From Desulfurellaceae bacterium (lineage in GTDB: Bacteria > Campylobacterota_A > Desulfurellia > Desulfurellales > Hippeaceae): DNA of 56,246 bases. The notes beneath the pieces are model-generated. The model ran no database searches and was not told the origin of the DNA. It saw only the letters and a program-made list of their open reading frames with translations. Of the stretch, positions 46,155-54,661 are shown in pieces. The translations under genes were made by a program, and so were the position numbers. The stretch covers positions 1-56,246 of the forward strand of contig WFYS01000121.1 of the NCBI GenBank assembly GCA_015490005.1. Direction: 5' to 3'. Each line of letters opens with the position of its first letter. Positions within the stretch are counted from its first letter, which is position 1.

Positions 46155-47175
46155 TATCACCCTCCCATGGTTTTGGCAAAAATAGTTCCGAGTATAAATT
46201 TAGTGCAAATCTATCTGTCATACCAGATATGTAGTCAGTTACTACTGTTTCTTTATCTTTTGAAAATTGTTTTTTTATTAGGTGTGTATTTTCCATGAAA
46301 AAATCAAAAAGCTCCCCTAAAATCTTTTCTGCTTTTTTAACCTCTTTAAGAGCCCTTTTGCTCAAATATACGCGCTCAAAAAGAAAATCTCTCAACTCGT
46401 TTAGGGTCTCTAAAACTTCGCTTTCCATTGATACCATTTTGTAATTTATGCTTTGGGTTTCTTTTACGACACTCTTAACCATTGTGTCTATGCGTTGAGC
46501 GTGTGTTGAACCTAAAACGTTAGATATTCTTTTAGGAATGTCGGAATTTTGAATGATGTCAGCGCGTATTGCGTCGTCAATATCGTGGTTAACATAAGCT
46601 ATAATATCCGCAATCCTTACAATTTGCCCTTCAAGCGTGTTAGATGATATAGCCTGTGTATGCGGAATTATGCTGCCCCTACCTTTGGAATGTTTTAAGA
46701 TTCCGTCCCTAACCTGATTTGTCAGATTTAATCCTTGACCATCCTTTTCTATAACATCAACAACACGCAGACTTTGCGTCCAGTGTTTAAATTTGCCGTT
46801 TGTTTTTTTGTCTAATACGCTTTCTCCTGCGTGTCCAAATGGTGTATGCCCTAAATCGTGCCCTAAAGCAATGGCCTCCGTTAAGGTTTCGTTTAAAAGT
46901 AGTGCCTTTGCGATTGTCCTTGCGATTTGGGAAACCTCGAGAGTGTGTGTAATCCTTGTTCTATAATGGTCTCCACCGGGGGATATGAATACCTGTGTTT
47001 TGTGTTTTAGTCTTCTAAATGCCTTGCTGTGTATTATTCTGTCTCTATCTCGCATAAAATCCGTTCTTACATCATCTTTTTCTGGTCCTTTGGGGCGCGT
47101 AGAATGTTTGGATAAAAAAGCATACCCCGATAGTGTATTTTCTTCTATTTTTTCCAGTATCTCTCGTATTAACAT
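46129..47175 (-). CDS. Deoxyguanosinetriphosphate triphosphohydrolase-like HD protein
   Basis: A 348-residue HD-domain protein of the type 2 dGTPase family: [20 protein letters not shown] near residue 40, [19 protein letters not shown] (first His), [17 protein letters not shown] (HD motif, about 110) and the later [18 protein letters not shown]. The family hydrolyses dNTPs to deoxynucleosides and triphosphate. The ATG overlaps the upstream BFN-like stop (ATGTTAA). Confidence 0.9.
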   Translation of the reverse strand: MLIREILEKIEENTLSGYAFLSKHSTRPKGPEKDDVRTDFMRDRDRIIHSKAFRRLKHKTQVFISPGGDHYRTRITHTLEVSQIARTIAKALLLNETLTEAIALGHDLGHTPFGHAGESVLDKKTNGKFKHWTQSLRVVDVIEKDGQGLNLTNQVRDGILKHSKGRGSIIPHTQAISSNTLEGQIVRIADIIAYVNHDIDDAIRADIIQNSDIPKRISNVLGSTHAQRIDTMVKSVVKETQSINYKMVSMESEVLETLNELRDFLFERVYLSKRALKEVKKAEKILGELFDFFMENTHLIKKQFSKDKETVVTDYISGMTDRFALNLYSELFLPKPWEGDSGSLGYFK

Positions 47176-47597
47176 AGGTCTAATTCTTTTAGGAATTTAT
47201 ACCATACGTATTTCTCTAGTTCTTCAATGTCTAAGAAACAGGCCTCTTTTTTTATAAATATGGGTGTTTGAGAGAGGAGTCCTATAATTATGGCATCGTC
47301 TATAGTAATTGGAAAAGATTTTGTCGTGTTGTTGTTGATTATATTTATTGATGCTATATTTTTATATCCGTCTAAAATGACGATGGAATGTAGGCCTGCC
47401 CCTGTATCTCTTAAAAATCTTATAAATATTTCGTAAATATTGTTTGAAGAGACATAAACTCCATGCATTAATAAAGAGAGGAGTTTTGCTTTTTCATAAC
47501 TAGTTGAGAATCTGTAAACAAGCCCATTTTCGCTTTTGCAGTAGATGTAACTACCTGTTTCATTAACTTCTATGTCACTAACCCTTACCCTCACCAT
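47169..47597 (-). CDS. BFN (DUF151)-like protein, divergent
   Basis: A 142-residue protein resembling the bifunctional nuclease family: an N-terminal beta region ([19 protein letters not shown]), a [13 protein letters not shown] segment, [10 protein letters not shown], and the family's 'DAIALALRxxxPIyv' region appearing as [20 protein letters not shown] (about 95-114). The usual RPSDA is ITIDDA, so it is divergent and nuclease activity is not assured. There are no membrane segments. It is tightly packed between miaB and the dGTPase-like gene. Family assignment is by pattern only. Confidence 0.65.
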   Translation of the reverse strand: MVRVRVSDIEVNETGSYIYCKSENGLVYRFSTSYEKAKLLSLLMHGVYVSSNNIYEIFIRFLRDTGAGLHSIVILDGYKNIASINIINNNTTKSFPITIDDAIIIGLLSQTPIFIKKEACFLDIEELEKYVWYKFLKELDLC

Positions 47598-47604
47598 TTC
47601 CTCT

Positions 47605-48873
47605 CTAAATAACTTTTCCTAATAGTGAATGCTTAAAGGCTTTTGTAATTTTTACTTTTACAATATCGCCTGCTTTAATATTATCCATAAAATCTAAATT
47701 GACAACCATGTTTTGCCTATTTCTGCCAAAAAATTGATTTCCTTTTTTAGAAACTCCTTCAATTAACACCTCTACAATTCTATTTTCATAGGTTTTTAAT
47801 TTTTCCTGTGTAATTTTGGCTTGTAAATCCTGCAGTAAGTTTAATCTTTTCATTTTATCTTCCTCTGGCACTTGCCCATCCATATCTTTGGCTTTTGTAA
47901 AAGCTCTCTTTGAATATTTAAACGAAAACGATGTATCGTACTTAACTTCTTCCAATACATTTAATGTTTCTTGAAAATCCTCTTCAGTTTCTTGAGGAAA
48001 ACCCACAATAATGTCCGTTGTTATTGAACCGTTTTTTACTATTTCTTTGTATATATGGACTTTTTCTAAGTATTCCTCTTTTGTGTACTTTCTTCTCATT
48101 AGATTCAATATTTTGTTAGAACCAGACTGAATGGGTAAGTGTATATGCTCACACACCTTTTTTAGATCTCTAATTGCATATATTAGGTCTTTTGAGAAGT
48201 CTTTTGGATGTGATGTTGTAAATCTAATGCGTTCAAGTCCCTCTACTTTATTGACCTCATACAGCAAATCAACGAATCCGTAGTTAAAGTTTTTTCCGTA
48301 TGAGTTTACATTCTGGCCAAGTAGCATGACCTCTTTTGTTCCTTTGTCTACAAGTTCTTTTATCTCTTCAATGATAGCCTCCCTCTTGCGCGAGACCTCT
48401 CTACCTCGCGTATAAGGAACTACACAATAGGAACAAAAATTGTCGCATCCATACATTATGTCTATGTAAGAAGTTATTCTATTTAAGTGTGGAAAGATAT
48501 AATCAGGTTTGTCCATGCTCGGTTTTATAAATACTCCACTAATACCTTGTTTTTTTACTATGTTATAAAACTCATCGATTGTGTTTGTTCCTACTACAAC
48601 GTCTGCTAAATTTTTCAGTTTTTCATAGTTTATTTGGGCAACGCAACCCATTGCCACAATTGTTGCTTTTTTGTTTTTAAACCGTAGTCTGCCAATCTCG
48701 CTATACAGTTTGTTTTCTGCTTTCTCTCTTACAGCACACGAATTAATAATTATTAAGTCTGCTTGTTCTGCTTCTTCAACCTTCTCATAGTTGTTATCAA
48801 GTAGTATTCCCTCTACCTTTTCTGAATCCCTTTCATTCATCTGGCAGCCGAATGTCTTTATGTAATATTTCAC
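47605..48873 (-). CDS. miaB: tRNA-2-methylthio-N6-dimethylallyladenosine synthase MiaB
   Basis: A 422-residue methylthiotransferase: an N-terminal UPF0004 domain binding a second cluster (TFGCQMNERDSEK, INSCAVREKA and AMGCVAQ cysteines), the radical SAM motif YGCDNFCSYCVVPYTRGRE (about 147-165) and a C-terminal TRAM domain (about 360-420). It adds the methylthio group to i6A37. The length and the NERDSE motif fit MiaB rather than MtaB or RimO. It overlaps mltG by 4 bases. Confidence 0.95.
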   Translation of the reverse strand: MKYYIKTFGCQMNERDSEKVEGILLDNNYEKVEEAEQADLIIINSCAVREKAENKLYSEIGRLRFKNKKATIVAMGCVAQINYEKLKNLADVVVGTNTIDEFYNIVKKQGISGVFIKPSMDKPDYIFPHLNRITSYIDIMYGCDNFCSYCVVPYTRGREVSRKREAIIEEIKELVDKGTKEVMLLGQNVNSYGKNFNYGFVDLLYEVNKVEGLERIRFTTSHPKDFSKDLIYAIRDLKKVCEHIHLPIQSGSNKILNLMRRKYTKEEYLEKVHIYKEIVKNGSITTDIIVGFPQETEEDFQETLNVLEEVKYDTSFSFKYSKRAFTKAKDMDGQVPEEDKMKRLNLLQDLQAKITQEKLKTYENRIVEVLIEGVSKKGNQFFGRNRQNMVVNLDFMDNIKAGDIVKVKITKAFKHSLLGKVI

Positions 48874-49826
48874 TTTAAATACTTCCTTATGTTTTTGTTG
48901 TGATTTTTTAATGTTTTACTAAAAATCATTTTACCGTCTTTTTTGGATATGAAATATAGAAAATCACTGCTTATAGGATTATATGTCGCTTCAATCGCCT
49001 CTTTTGCCGGATTGCATATAGGTTGCGGAGGTAGGCCCTTGTGTAAATATGTATCAAAACTTTTATTATCTAACATTCGGGTCGAGTCCATTTGCAAAAA
49101 CATATTTTTTTTAAGCCTGTTGTAAATTACTGATGCTACAAGTTTCATATCTCTTCTGTTAGTGGCTTCTTTTTGTATAATTGAGGCTATTATGAGCTTT
49201 TTATAGTCGTTGTTTGTAAAATTATCGCTCTTTTTAATCTCTCTGAAAACCTCTTTAAATCTCTTACACATTAGCTTCGCTATAGTTTTTGGATTTTCAC
49301 TTTTTGCAAAGAAATAAGTATCAGGATAAAGAAAACCCTCGAGGTTTTTTGCTTTATACCCCACGCATTTTTCTACAAAATTTGGGTTGTAGGCTATTTT
49401 TTTAAATCCTTCGCTGTCCAAATCTTTTGATTTTAATATTTCAATAATCCTTTTTAAGCTAAATGCTGGCAGAATTGTTACCTTAACTGTATAGATTTTA
49501 GGACTTACAAGCTCATCTAGTACCTGCTCTGGCGTGTAATCTGCATAGAAAAAGTGATAACCCGCCTTTATGTTTCTTGCCTCCCCTGAGAGCCTTAGAT
49601 AATAATAAAACCAATCACTACGTGCTATTAAGCCTTTATTTTTCAGTGTTTTTATAAGTTTTTGGACAGACTCTTGTTTTTTTACTTCGATATATAAACC
49701 TTTGTGAACGGTTGATGCTGGTGTGCTTAAAAATGAATTGAACTTAATGGCAGTGTACACAATAAATGCTAATACAAAGAAAAGAACTATGATGTTTGCT
49801 ATAAACAGCTTTTTGACTAAATTCAT
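48870..49826 (-). CDS. mltG: Endolytic murein transglycosylase MltG
   Basis: A 318-residue protein with one N-terminal membrane helix (about 8-27), a LysM-like region, and the YceG domain: IIASIIQKEATNRRDMKLVA with the catalytic Glu (about 218), SVIYNRLKKNMFLQMDST and LPPQPICNPAKEAIEATYNP. It cuts nascent glycan strands to set their length. It overlaps ruvX by 4 bases. Confidence 0.95.
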   Translation of the reverse strand: MNLVKKLFIANIIVLFFVLAFIVYTAIKFNSFLSTPASTVHKGLYIEVKKQESVQKLIKTLKNKGLIARSDWFYYYLRLSGEARNIKAGYHFFYADYTPEQVLDELVSPKIYTVKVTILPAFSLKRIIEILKSKDLDSEGFKKIAYNPNFVEKCVGYKAKNLEGFLYPDTYFFAKSENPKTIAKLMCKRFKEVFREIKKSDNFTNNDYKKLIIASIIQKEATNRRDMKLVASVIYNRLKKNMFLQMDSTRMLDNKSFDTYLHKGLPPQPICNPAKEAIEATYNPISSDFLYFISKKDGKMIFSKTLKNHNKNIRKYLK

Positions 49827-50227
49827 AGAGAATCTAAATATCCTTGCAGTATAAACGTAGCTGCAATTTTATCTATGACCTTTTTTTTATTTTTTCTGCC
49901 TTTTACATTGGCGCTGTTGAGTATTCTTTCTGAAAAACGAGTAGAAAGTCTTTCGTCCCATTCCACAACGTCTACATTTACTGTTTCTTTTAATTTATCT
50001 ATAAATTCTTCCGTTTCCTGAGCCCTTTTTCCTTTATTGCCACTTAGAGTAATTGGTAATCCTACAACAATTTTTTCTACTTTATTATCTTCCACAATTT
50101 TTTTAATTTGACCTAAAGCCGCATCGTTGCAATCTATAACTTTAAGCGGCATTGCTATTGTGTTTGTATCGTCACTTATAGCTAAACCAATCTTTTTTGT
50201 TCCATAGTCCACGCCCAAAACTTTCAT
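49823..50227 (-). CDS. ruvX: Putative pre-16S rRNA nuclease / Holliday junction resolvase RuvX (YqgF)
   Basis: From the ATG at 50227, five bases after AAGGAGA, the product is 134 residues, the usual YqgF size: MKVLGVDYGTKKIGLAISDD (first catalytic Asp), VEKIVVGLPITLSGNKG and VVEWDERLSTRFSE (second catalytic acid). An RNase H-fold nuclease needed for 16S rRNA 5' processing in E. coli. It is the first gene of the ruvX-to-cysE minus-strand run and divergent from amiC across 46 bases. Confidence 0.93.
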   Translation of the reverse strand: MKVLGVDYGTKKIGLAISDDTNTIAMPLKVIDCNDAALGQIKKIVEDNKVEKIVVGLPITLSGNKGKRAQETEEFIDKLKETVNVDVVEWDERLSTRFSERILNSANVKGRKNKKKVIDKIAATFILQGYLDSL

Positions 50228-50237
50228 AACAGTCTCC

Positions 50238-50265
50238 TTGCAAACCCTCAAAATATAAATATAAT
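50238..50265 (+). promoter_or_regulatory. amiC promoter, predicted to give a leaderless mRNA
   Basis: TTGCAA (50238-50243) and a perfect TATAAT (50260-50265) are 16 bases apart. The amiC ATG at 50274 is 8 bases after the -10, so the mRNA would begin within about 2 bases of the start codon. No Shine-Dalgarno is present, in agreement. Geometry is the same as at dnaA. Confidence 0.65.
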
Positions 50266-50273
50266 AATTTTCC

Positions 50274-51428
50274 ATGGTAAAAGCAATAATTACGCTTGTT
50301 TTCCTTCTCTTTAGTCTAAATAGTTACGCTTATCGTATCGTGCACCTAAAAAGCTTTAGCATATTAAGTCTAACCCAAACCGTGGATAACGTTATTTTTA
50401 CGTTCGATAAGATAGATAAATACAGGTTTATAATGCTAAGCAATGATTATTGGTATATCGCTGTTCCAGGAAAAATCATGAGCATAACCACTCCTCTTAT
50501 ACCAAAAGGCAATATAAGAAGAATATTGGTGCGTATAATAAAAGGTGAGACAAGAATTTTCTTTAAGATGGACAGCGGCTATAAATATAGATTTCACATA
50601 GTTTTGTCTAGAAACCGCCATTTTTTGATTGTTAGAGTAGAAAAACAAAATAGGATTAAAATACATAAAGCTTTTGCCACTAATAGAAAAAAGACAACGA
50701 AGACACGAGTGAGTAAAATACCTGTTGTGGTTGTGGATCCAGGACACGGCGGCAAAGACCCAGGTGCATTAGGTCTTTTTGGCTTAAAGGAGAAAAATAT
50801 CACACTATCCATCGGAAAGTATGTAGCATACTTTTTGAGAAGAGATGGTTATAGGGTTTACATGACGCGTACAGGTGACACTTATCCAACGCTTGCGGAT
50901 AGAGTTAGGCTAGCAAACAGGGTTAAGGCAGATGTTTTTGTTTCTATACATGTCAACTATACACCGAGAGATAGACTTAGGGTGAAGGGATTAGAAGTGT
51001 ACTTTGTTAACACTACTTCTGATAAAAGAGCACTTAGATTAGCTGCACGTGAGAATGGTATGAGCTTATCTCAAATAAGCGACCTTAATAAGATTATACT
51101 GTCTCTAATTCAATCTACAAAAATTGAGTATTCTAAAAAATTGGCATCCGATATTTACAGATATATGCTTTTATACGGGAAGCAAGTTTATAAATCGTAT
51201 ACAGGTAAAGGTGTTAGACAAGCCCCATTTTATGTCCTTGTTGGAACGCGGTGTCCGTCTGTTTTAGTAGAAACTGCGTTTATCAACAATCCATCCGATG
51301 CAATATTTTTGAGAAATGATAGATTCAGAAGAACTTTGGCAAGGGGTATTGCAAAAGGGGTGGAACTGTTTTTAAGAAAAACCAAGATTAGCGTTGCTGA
51401 GCCTTTGGATAAGAACCTAAAATCTTGA
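50274..51428 (+). CDS. amiC: N-acetylmuramoyl-L-alanine amidase (AmiC type)
   Basis: A 384-residue exported amidase: signal peptide (to about residue 19), an AMIN-like beta domain (about 22-125) for septal targeting, and an Amidase_3 domain with VVVDPGHGGKDPGALGLFGL (zinc His, about 160), KEKNITLSIGKYVAYFL (Glu ligand), FVSIHVNYTP (His) and LVETAFINNP (catalytic Glu). It splits daughter cells by cutting peptide side chains and is the expected target of the EnvC-like activator at 35.8-36.9 kb. It overlaps the convergent pheA by 41 bases. Confidence 0.95.
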   Translation: MVKAIITLVFLLFSLNSYAYRIVHLKSFSILSLTQTVDNVIFTFDKIDKYRFIMLSNDYWYIAVPGKIMSITTPLIPKGNIRRILVRIIKGETRIFFKMDSGYKYRFHIVLSRNRHFLIVRVEKQNRIKIHKAFATNRKKTTKTRVSKIPVVVVDPGHGGKDPGALGLFGLKEKNITLSIGKYVAYFLRRDGYRVYMTRTGDTYPTLADRVRLANRVKADVFVSIHVNYTPRDRLRVKGLEVYFVNTTSDKRALRLAARENGMSLSQISDLNKIILSLIQSTKIEYSKKLASDIYRYMLLYGKQVYKSYTGKGVRQAPFYVLVGTRCPSVLVETAFINNPSDAIFLRNDRFRRTLARGIAKGVELFLRKTKISVAEPLDKNLKS

Positions 51429-52494
51429 GAAAAGCAGTCAAGGTTTCTACTTCTTGCAGAGCACCTTTTAATTTTTCGTCTTCTAAATGACCTTCAACAT
51501 CAACATAAAATATGTAAGACCAGTTTCTCTGTTTAGAAGGCCTTGATTCTATACGTGTTAAGTTGATTTTGTTTTTATAAAATGGAGACAATATTTCATA
51601 CAATGCCCCGACTTTATCTTTTATAGAAAACATAAACGATGTTTTATCATCCCCGGTAGGTTTCGGGATTTGTTTTCCTATAACGAGAAAGCGTGTTGTG
51701 TTGTTAGTTTTGTCTTCTATTCCGCTTGCAAGAACGTTGAGCCCATAAATCTCACTTGCAGCAAGGGATGCTATAGCTGCCGCTTCTTCATCCTTTTCTG
51801 CAATTCTTGCCGCCTTTGCTGTTGATACGGTTTCGTATAGAGGAACGTTGGGTAGGTGCTTTTTTATCCATCCTTTGCATTGTCCTAAAGCATTTGGATG
51901 GGAGTATATTGCCTTAATTTCCTCCAAAGAGTGAGATTTGCTCAACAAGTTGTGTTTTATGTCTATGTAAATCTCTGAGACAATCTTTACTGAAGAATTA
52001 ACAAACATGTCTAAGGTGTAATGAACTACGCCTTCAATGGAGTTTTCTATTGGAACAACACCAAAATCTACCCTACCTTGTTCTACATCCATAAATACAT
52101 CTTCTATAGATTCTTCAGGAAGGTAGTGGAGAGATAAGCCAAACCTTTCCATGGCTGCTTGGTGTGTAAATGTGGCTTCTGGTCCTAAATAACTGATTGT
52201 CAAAGGCTCTTCTAGCTTTATCGAGGCACTCATTATTTCCCTAAAGATGTTTTTTAAACTTTTTATTGGAAAGCTACCTGATGCATTTTCTTCTATCATT
52301 TTGTATATTTTTTTCTCTCTATCTGGAGAATAAAAGGGTAAACGATGCAACCTTTTTAAATCACCTACCTTTTTTACCAAAGTAGCCCTTTCTTCTAATA
52401 GATCAATAATCTTTTTGTCTATATCGCTTATTTCTTGTCTCAAACTATCTAATTTTACAGGAATTGAGTTGTCATTCCTCTCCATTTTTCCCAT
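51388..52494 (-). CDS. pheA: Chorismate mutase / prephenate dehydratase (P-protein)
   Basis: A 368-residue fusion: AroQ-type chorismate mutase (LDSLRQEISDIDKKIIDLLE to about 95), prephenate dehydratase (ISYLGPEATFTHQAAM, VPIENSIEGVVHYTLD, and the catalytic Thr in NNTTRFLVIG) and a C-terminal ACT domain with the phenylalanine-binding ESRPSK. It makes phenylpyruvate. Starts at 52494 or 52485 are both possible. It overlaps accA by 40 bases at its 5' end and amiC by 41 bases at its 3' end. Confidence 0.95.
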   Translation of the reverse strand: MGKMERNDNSIPVKLDSLRQEISDIDKKIIDLLEERATLVKKVGDLKRLHRLPFYSPDREKKIYKMIEENASGSFPIKSLKNIFREIMSASIKLEEPLTISYLGPEATFTHQAAMERFGLSLHYLPEESIEDVFMDVEQGRVDFGVVPIENSIEGVVHYTLDMFVNSSVKIVSEIYIDIKHNLLSKSHSLEEIKAIYSHPNALGQCKGWIKKHLPNVPLYETVSTAKAARIAEKDEEAAAIASLAASEIYGLNVLASGIEDKTNNTTRFLVIGKQIPKPTGDDKTSFMFSIKDKVGALYEILSPFYKNKINLTRIESRPSKQRNWSYIFYVDVEGHLEDEKLKGALQEVETLTAFLKILGSYPKAQQR

Positions 52495-53405
52495 CTTCTC
52501 TTCAGTAATTTTTTCTTAGGTAAAGGTAATAGTTCATCTAAGCTCCCTAGAATAAAGTTTTTTATATTGTTGGCTGCTGCTTCATAATCCCTGTGGGCTC
52601 CGCCCAGTGGCTCTTCTATAATCTCATCTATTATGTCTAGCTCGAGTAGGTCTTTTGCTGTTACCCTCATGGCTTTTGCCGCATCTATAGAATGTTCTGT
52701 ATCTCTCCATAGAATAGATGAGCAGCCTTCAGGGGATATAACGCCATAAATGGCAAATTCAAGCATTCCAATCTTATCGCCGCTTGCAATAGCTAAAGCA
52801 CCGCCCGACCCACCTTCTCCAGTTATTACAACGACTATAGGTACTTCAAGCTCAAACATAAGTTTTAAATTGCTTGCAATAGCTTCAGACTGCCCTCTCT
52901 CCTCTGCTCCTACGCCTGGATATGCTCCCGGAGTGTCCACAAAAGTAACTATAGGTATGTTAAACTTTTCTGCAAGTTTCATTACGCGTTGGGATTTTCT
53001 ATAGCCTTCTGGATTTGCCATGCCGAAGTTTCTGTCTAAATTGTCTTTTGTATTTCTCCCCTTTTGATGCCCAATTATAGCCACTCTTTGGTTGTCTATG
53101 TAACCAAATCCTGTAACTATTGCTTTGTCATCTGCAAATCTACGGTCTCCATGTATTTCTGTAAAATCATCAACTATATGTTGAACAAAGTCCAAAGTAT
53201 ATGGCCTATTAGGATGCCTTGCTATCTTTATTATTTTATCAATAGATAAATTAGTAAACTCTTTTTTTAGAATTTCATTTTTCTTTCTCTCAAGCTGCTC
53301 TATCTCTTCTATTACATCTATATTTCTCTCCATTGCCATTTTTTTTAGGTTTGCTATTTGTTCCTCTATCTCTTGCAGTGGTTTCTCAAAATCTAAAACC
53401 AACAT
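52455..53405 (-). CDS. accA: Acetyl-CoA carboxylase carboxyltransferase subunit alpha
   Basis: A 316-residue protein of standard length with LDFEKPLQEIEEQIANLKKM, FTEIHGDRRFADDKAIVTGF, FVDTPGAYPGVGAEERGQSE and the oxyanion-hole ITGEGGSGGALAIASGDKIG. With AccD it transfers carboxyl from biotin to acetyl-CoA for fatty acid synthesis. accD is not in the window. It lies 10 bases downstream of lysC. Confidence 0.97.
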   Translation of the reverse strand: MLVLDFEKPLQEIEEQIANLKKMAMERNIDVIEEIEQLERKKNEILKKEFTNLSIDKIIKIARHPNRPYTLDFVQHIVDDFTEIHGDRRFADDKAIVTGFGYIDNQRVAIIGHQKGRNTKDNLDRNFGMANPEGYRKSQRVMKLAEKFNIPIVTFVDTPGAYPGVGAEERGQSEAIASNLKLMFELEVPIVVVITGEGGSGGALAIASGDKIGMLEFAIYGVISPEGCSSILWRDTEHSIDAAKAMRVTAKDLLELDIIDEIIEEPLGGAHRDYEAAANNIKNFILGSLDELLPLPKKKLLKRRWEKWRGMTTQFL

Positions 53406-53415
53406 ATTTTTTCTC

Positions 53416-54645
53416 CTAAGCCGATTCTTTATCTAACCCAAATGACTCGTGTAAAGATCTAACGGCTAACTCTGTATATTTTTCATCTATTAAACAAGAG
53501 ATTTTTATTTCTGAAGTGGATATAGCCCTAATATTTATATTTTCCGAGGATAGTGTATTGAACATACGGGCTGCGACTCCAGGATGAGAGCGCATGCCAA
53601 CTCCTACAACGGATACTTTTGCCACATCCTTATTTACGCTTACTTCTCCTGCATTTAAATCTTTAGCTAGTCTTTTTAAAATCTCAAAGGCTTTTTCTGC
53701 ATCATCTCTTGGTACTGTGAATGATATATCTGTTCTTTTTCCATCATCGCTGACATTCTGAACAATCATATCAACGTTTATGTTACTCTTTGCTATTTCA
53801 TTAAATATTCTGGCTGCTACCCCTGGCTGGTCACTAACATCATTTATTTTTAGCCTAGCCTGATTTTTATCATGTGCGATTCCAGAAACCACAATTTTCT
53901 CCATTTCTTTATCCTCCTTTGTTACTAAAGTTCCAGGATTAAATGTAAAGCTTGAGAGCACCATTATTGGTACTTCGTATTTCATTCCAAATTCCACCGA
54001 TCTGATTTGCAGCACCTTAGCTCCTAGGCTTGCAAGTTCCATCATTTCGGAATAGCTGATTTTATTTAGTTTTCTTGCATTGCTCACTATCCTTGGGTCT
54101 GCTGTGTATATTCCGTCTACATCTGTGTATATTTCACATACATCTGCTTTTAATGCAGCCGCAATAGCCACTGCTGTTGTGTCTGAGCCACCTCTACCAA
54201 GAGTTGTTACATCTCCTGTTGTATAGCTAATGCCCTGAAACCCTGCAACTATAACTATTTCGTTGTTATCCAAGTGCTCAAATATTCTTTTTGAGTTTAT
54301 AGATTTAATCCTTGCTTTTGTATGAACTTCATCTGTTACAATGCCACACTGTCTACCTGTTAAAGCTACAGCTTTTGCTCCTATTTCGTTTATTCTAATA
54401 GCTACGAGTGCGCTTGATATACGTTCGCCGCTCGATAAAAGCAAATCCATCTCTCTATCTGAGGGATGTTTAGAAAGTTCTTTTGCCATTTTTATCAATT
54501 TATCTGTTTCGCCGGCCATCGCAGAAACGATGGCTACAACTTTATTACCTTTTTCTTGTGTTTCTTTGATATGTTGAGCCACTATATTGATACGTTCCAA
54601 AGACCCTACGCTTGTCCCACCATACTTTTGTACGATAAGAGCCAT
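53416..54645 (-). CDS. lysC: Aspartate kinase
   Basis: A 409-residue kinase from the ATG at 54645 (GGAGG upstream): [47 protein letters not shown] and two C-terminal ACT domains (about 265-405) for allosteric control by lysine or threonine, with no fused homoserine dehydrogenase. First step of Lys/Thr/Met synthesis. A TTG three codons upstream overlaps the Shine-Dalgarno region and was rejected. Confidence 0.96.
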   Translation of the reverse strand: MALIVQKYGGTSVGSLERINIVAQHIKETQEKGNKVVAIVSAMAGETDKLIKMAKELSKHPSDREMDLLLSSGERISSALVAIRINEIGAKAVALTGRQCGIVTDEVHTKARIKSINSKRIFEHLDNNEIVIVAGFQGISYTTGDVTTLGRGGSDTTAVAIAAALKADVCEIYTDVDGIYTADPRIVSNARKLNKISYSEMMELASLGAKVLQIRSVEFGMKYEVPIMVLSSFTFNPGTLVTKEDKEMEKIVVSGIAHDKNQARLKINDVSDQPGVAARIFNEIAKSNINVDMIVQNVSDDGKRTDISFTVPRDDAEKAFEILKRLAKDLNAGEVSVNKDVAKVSVVGVGMRSHPGVAARMFNTLSSENINIRAISTSEIKISCLIDEKYTELAVRSLHESFGLDKESA

Positions 54646-54661
54646 TTTCTTCAAGCCCTCC

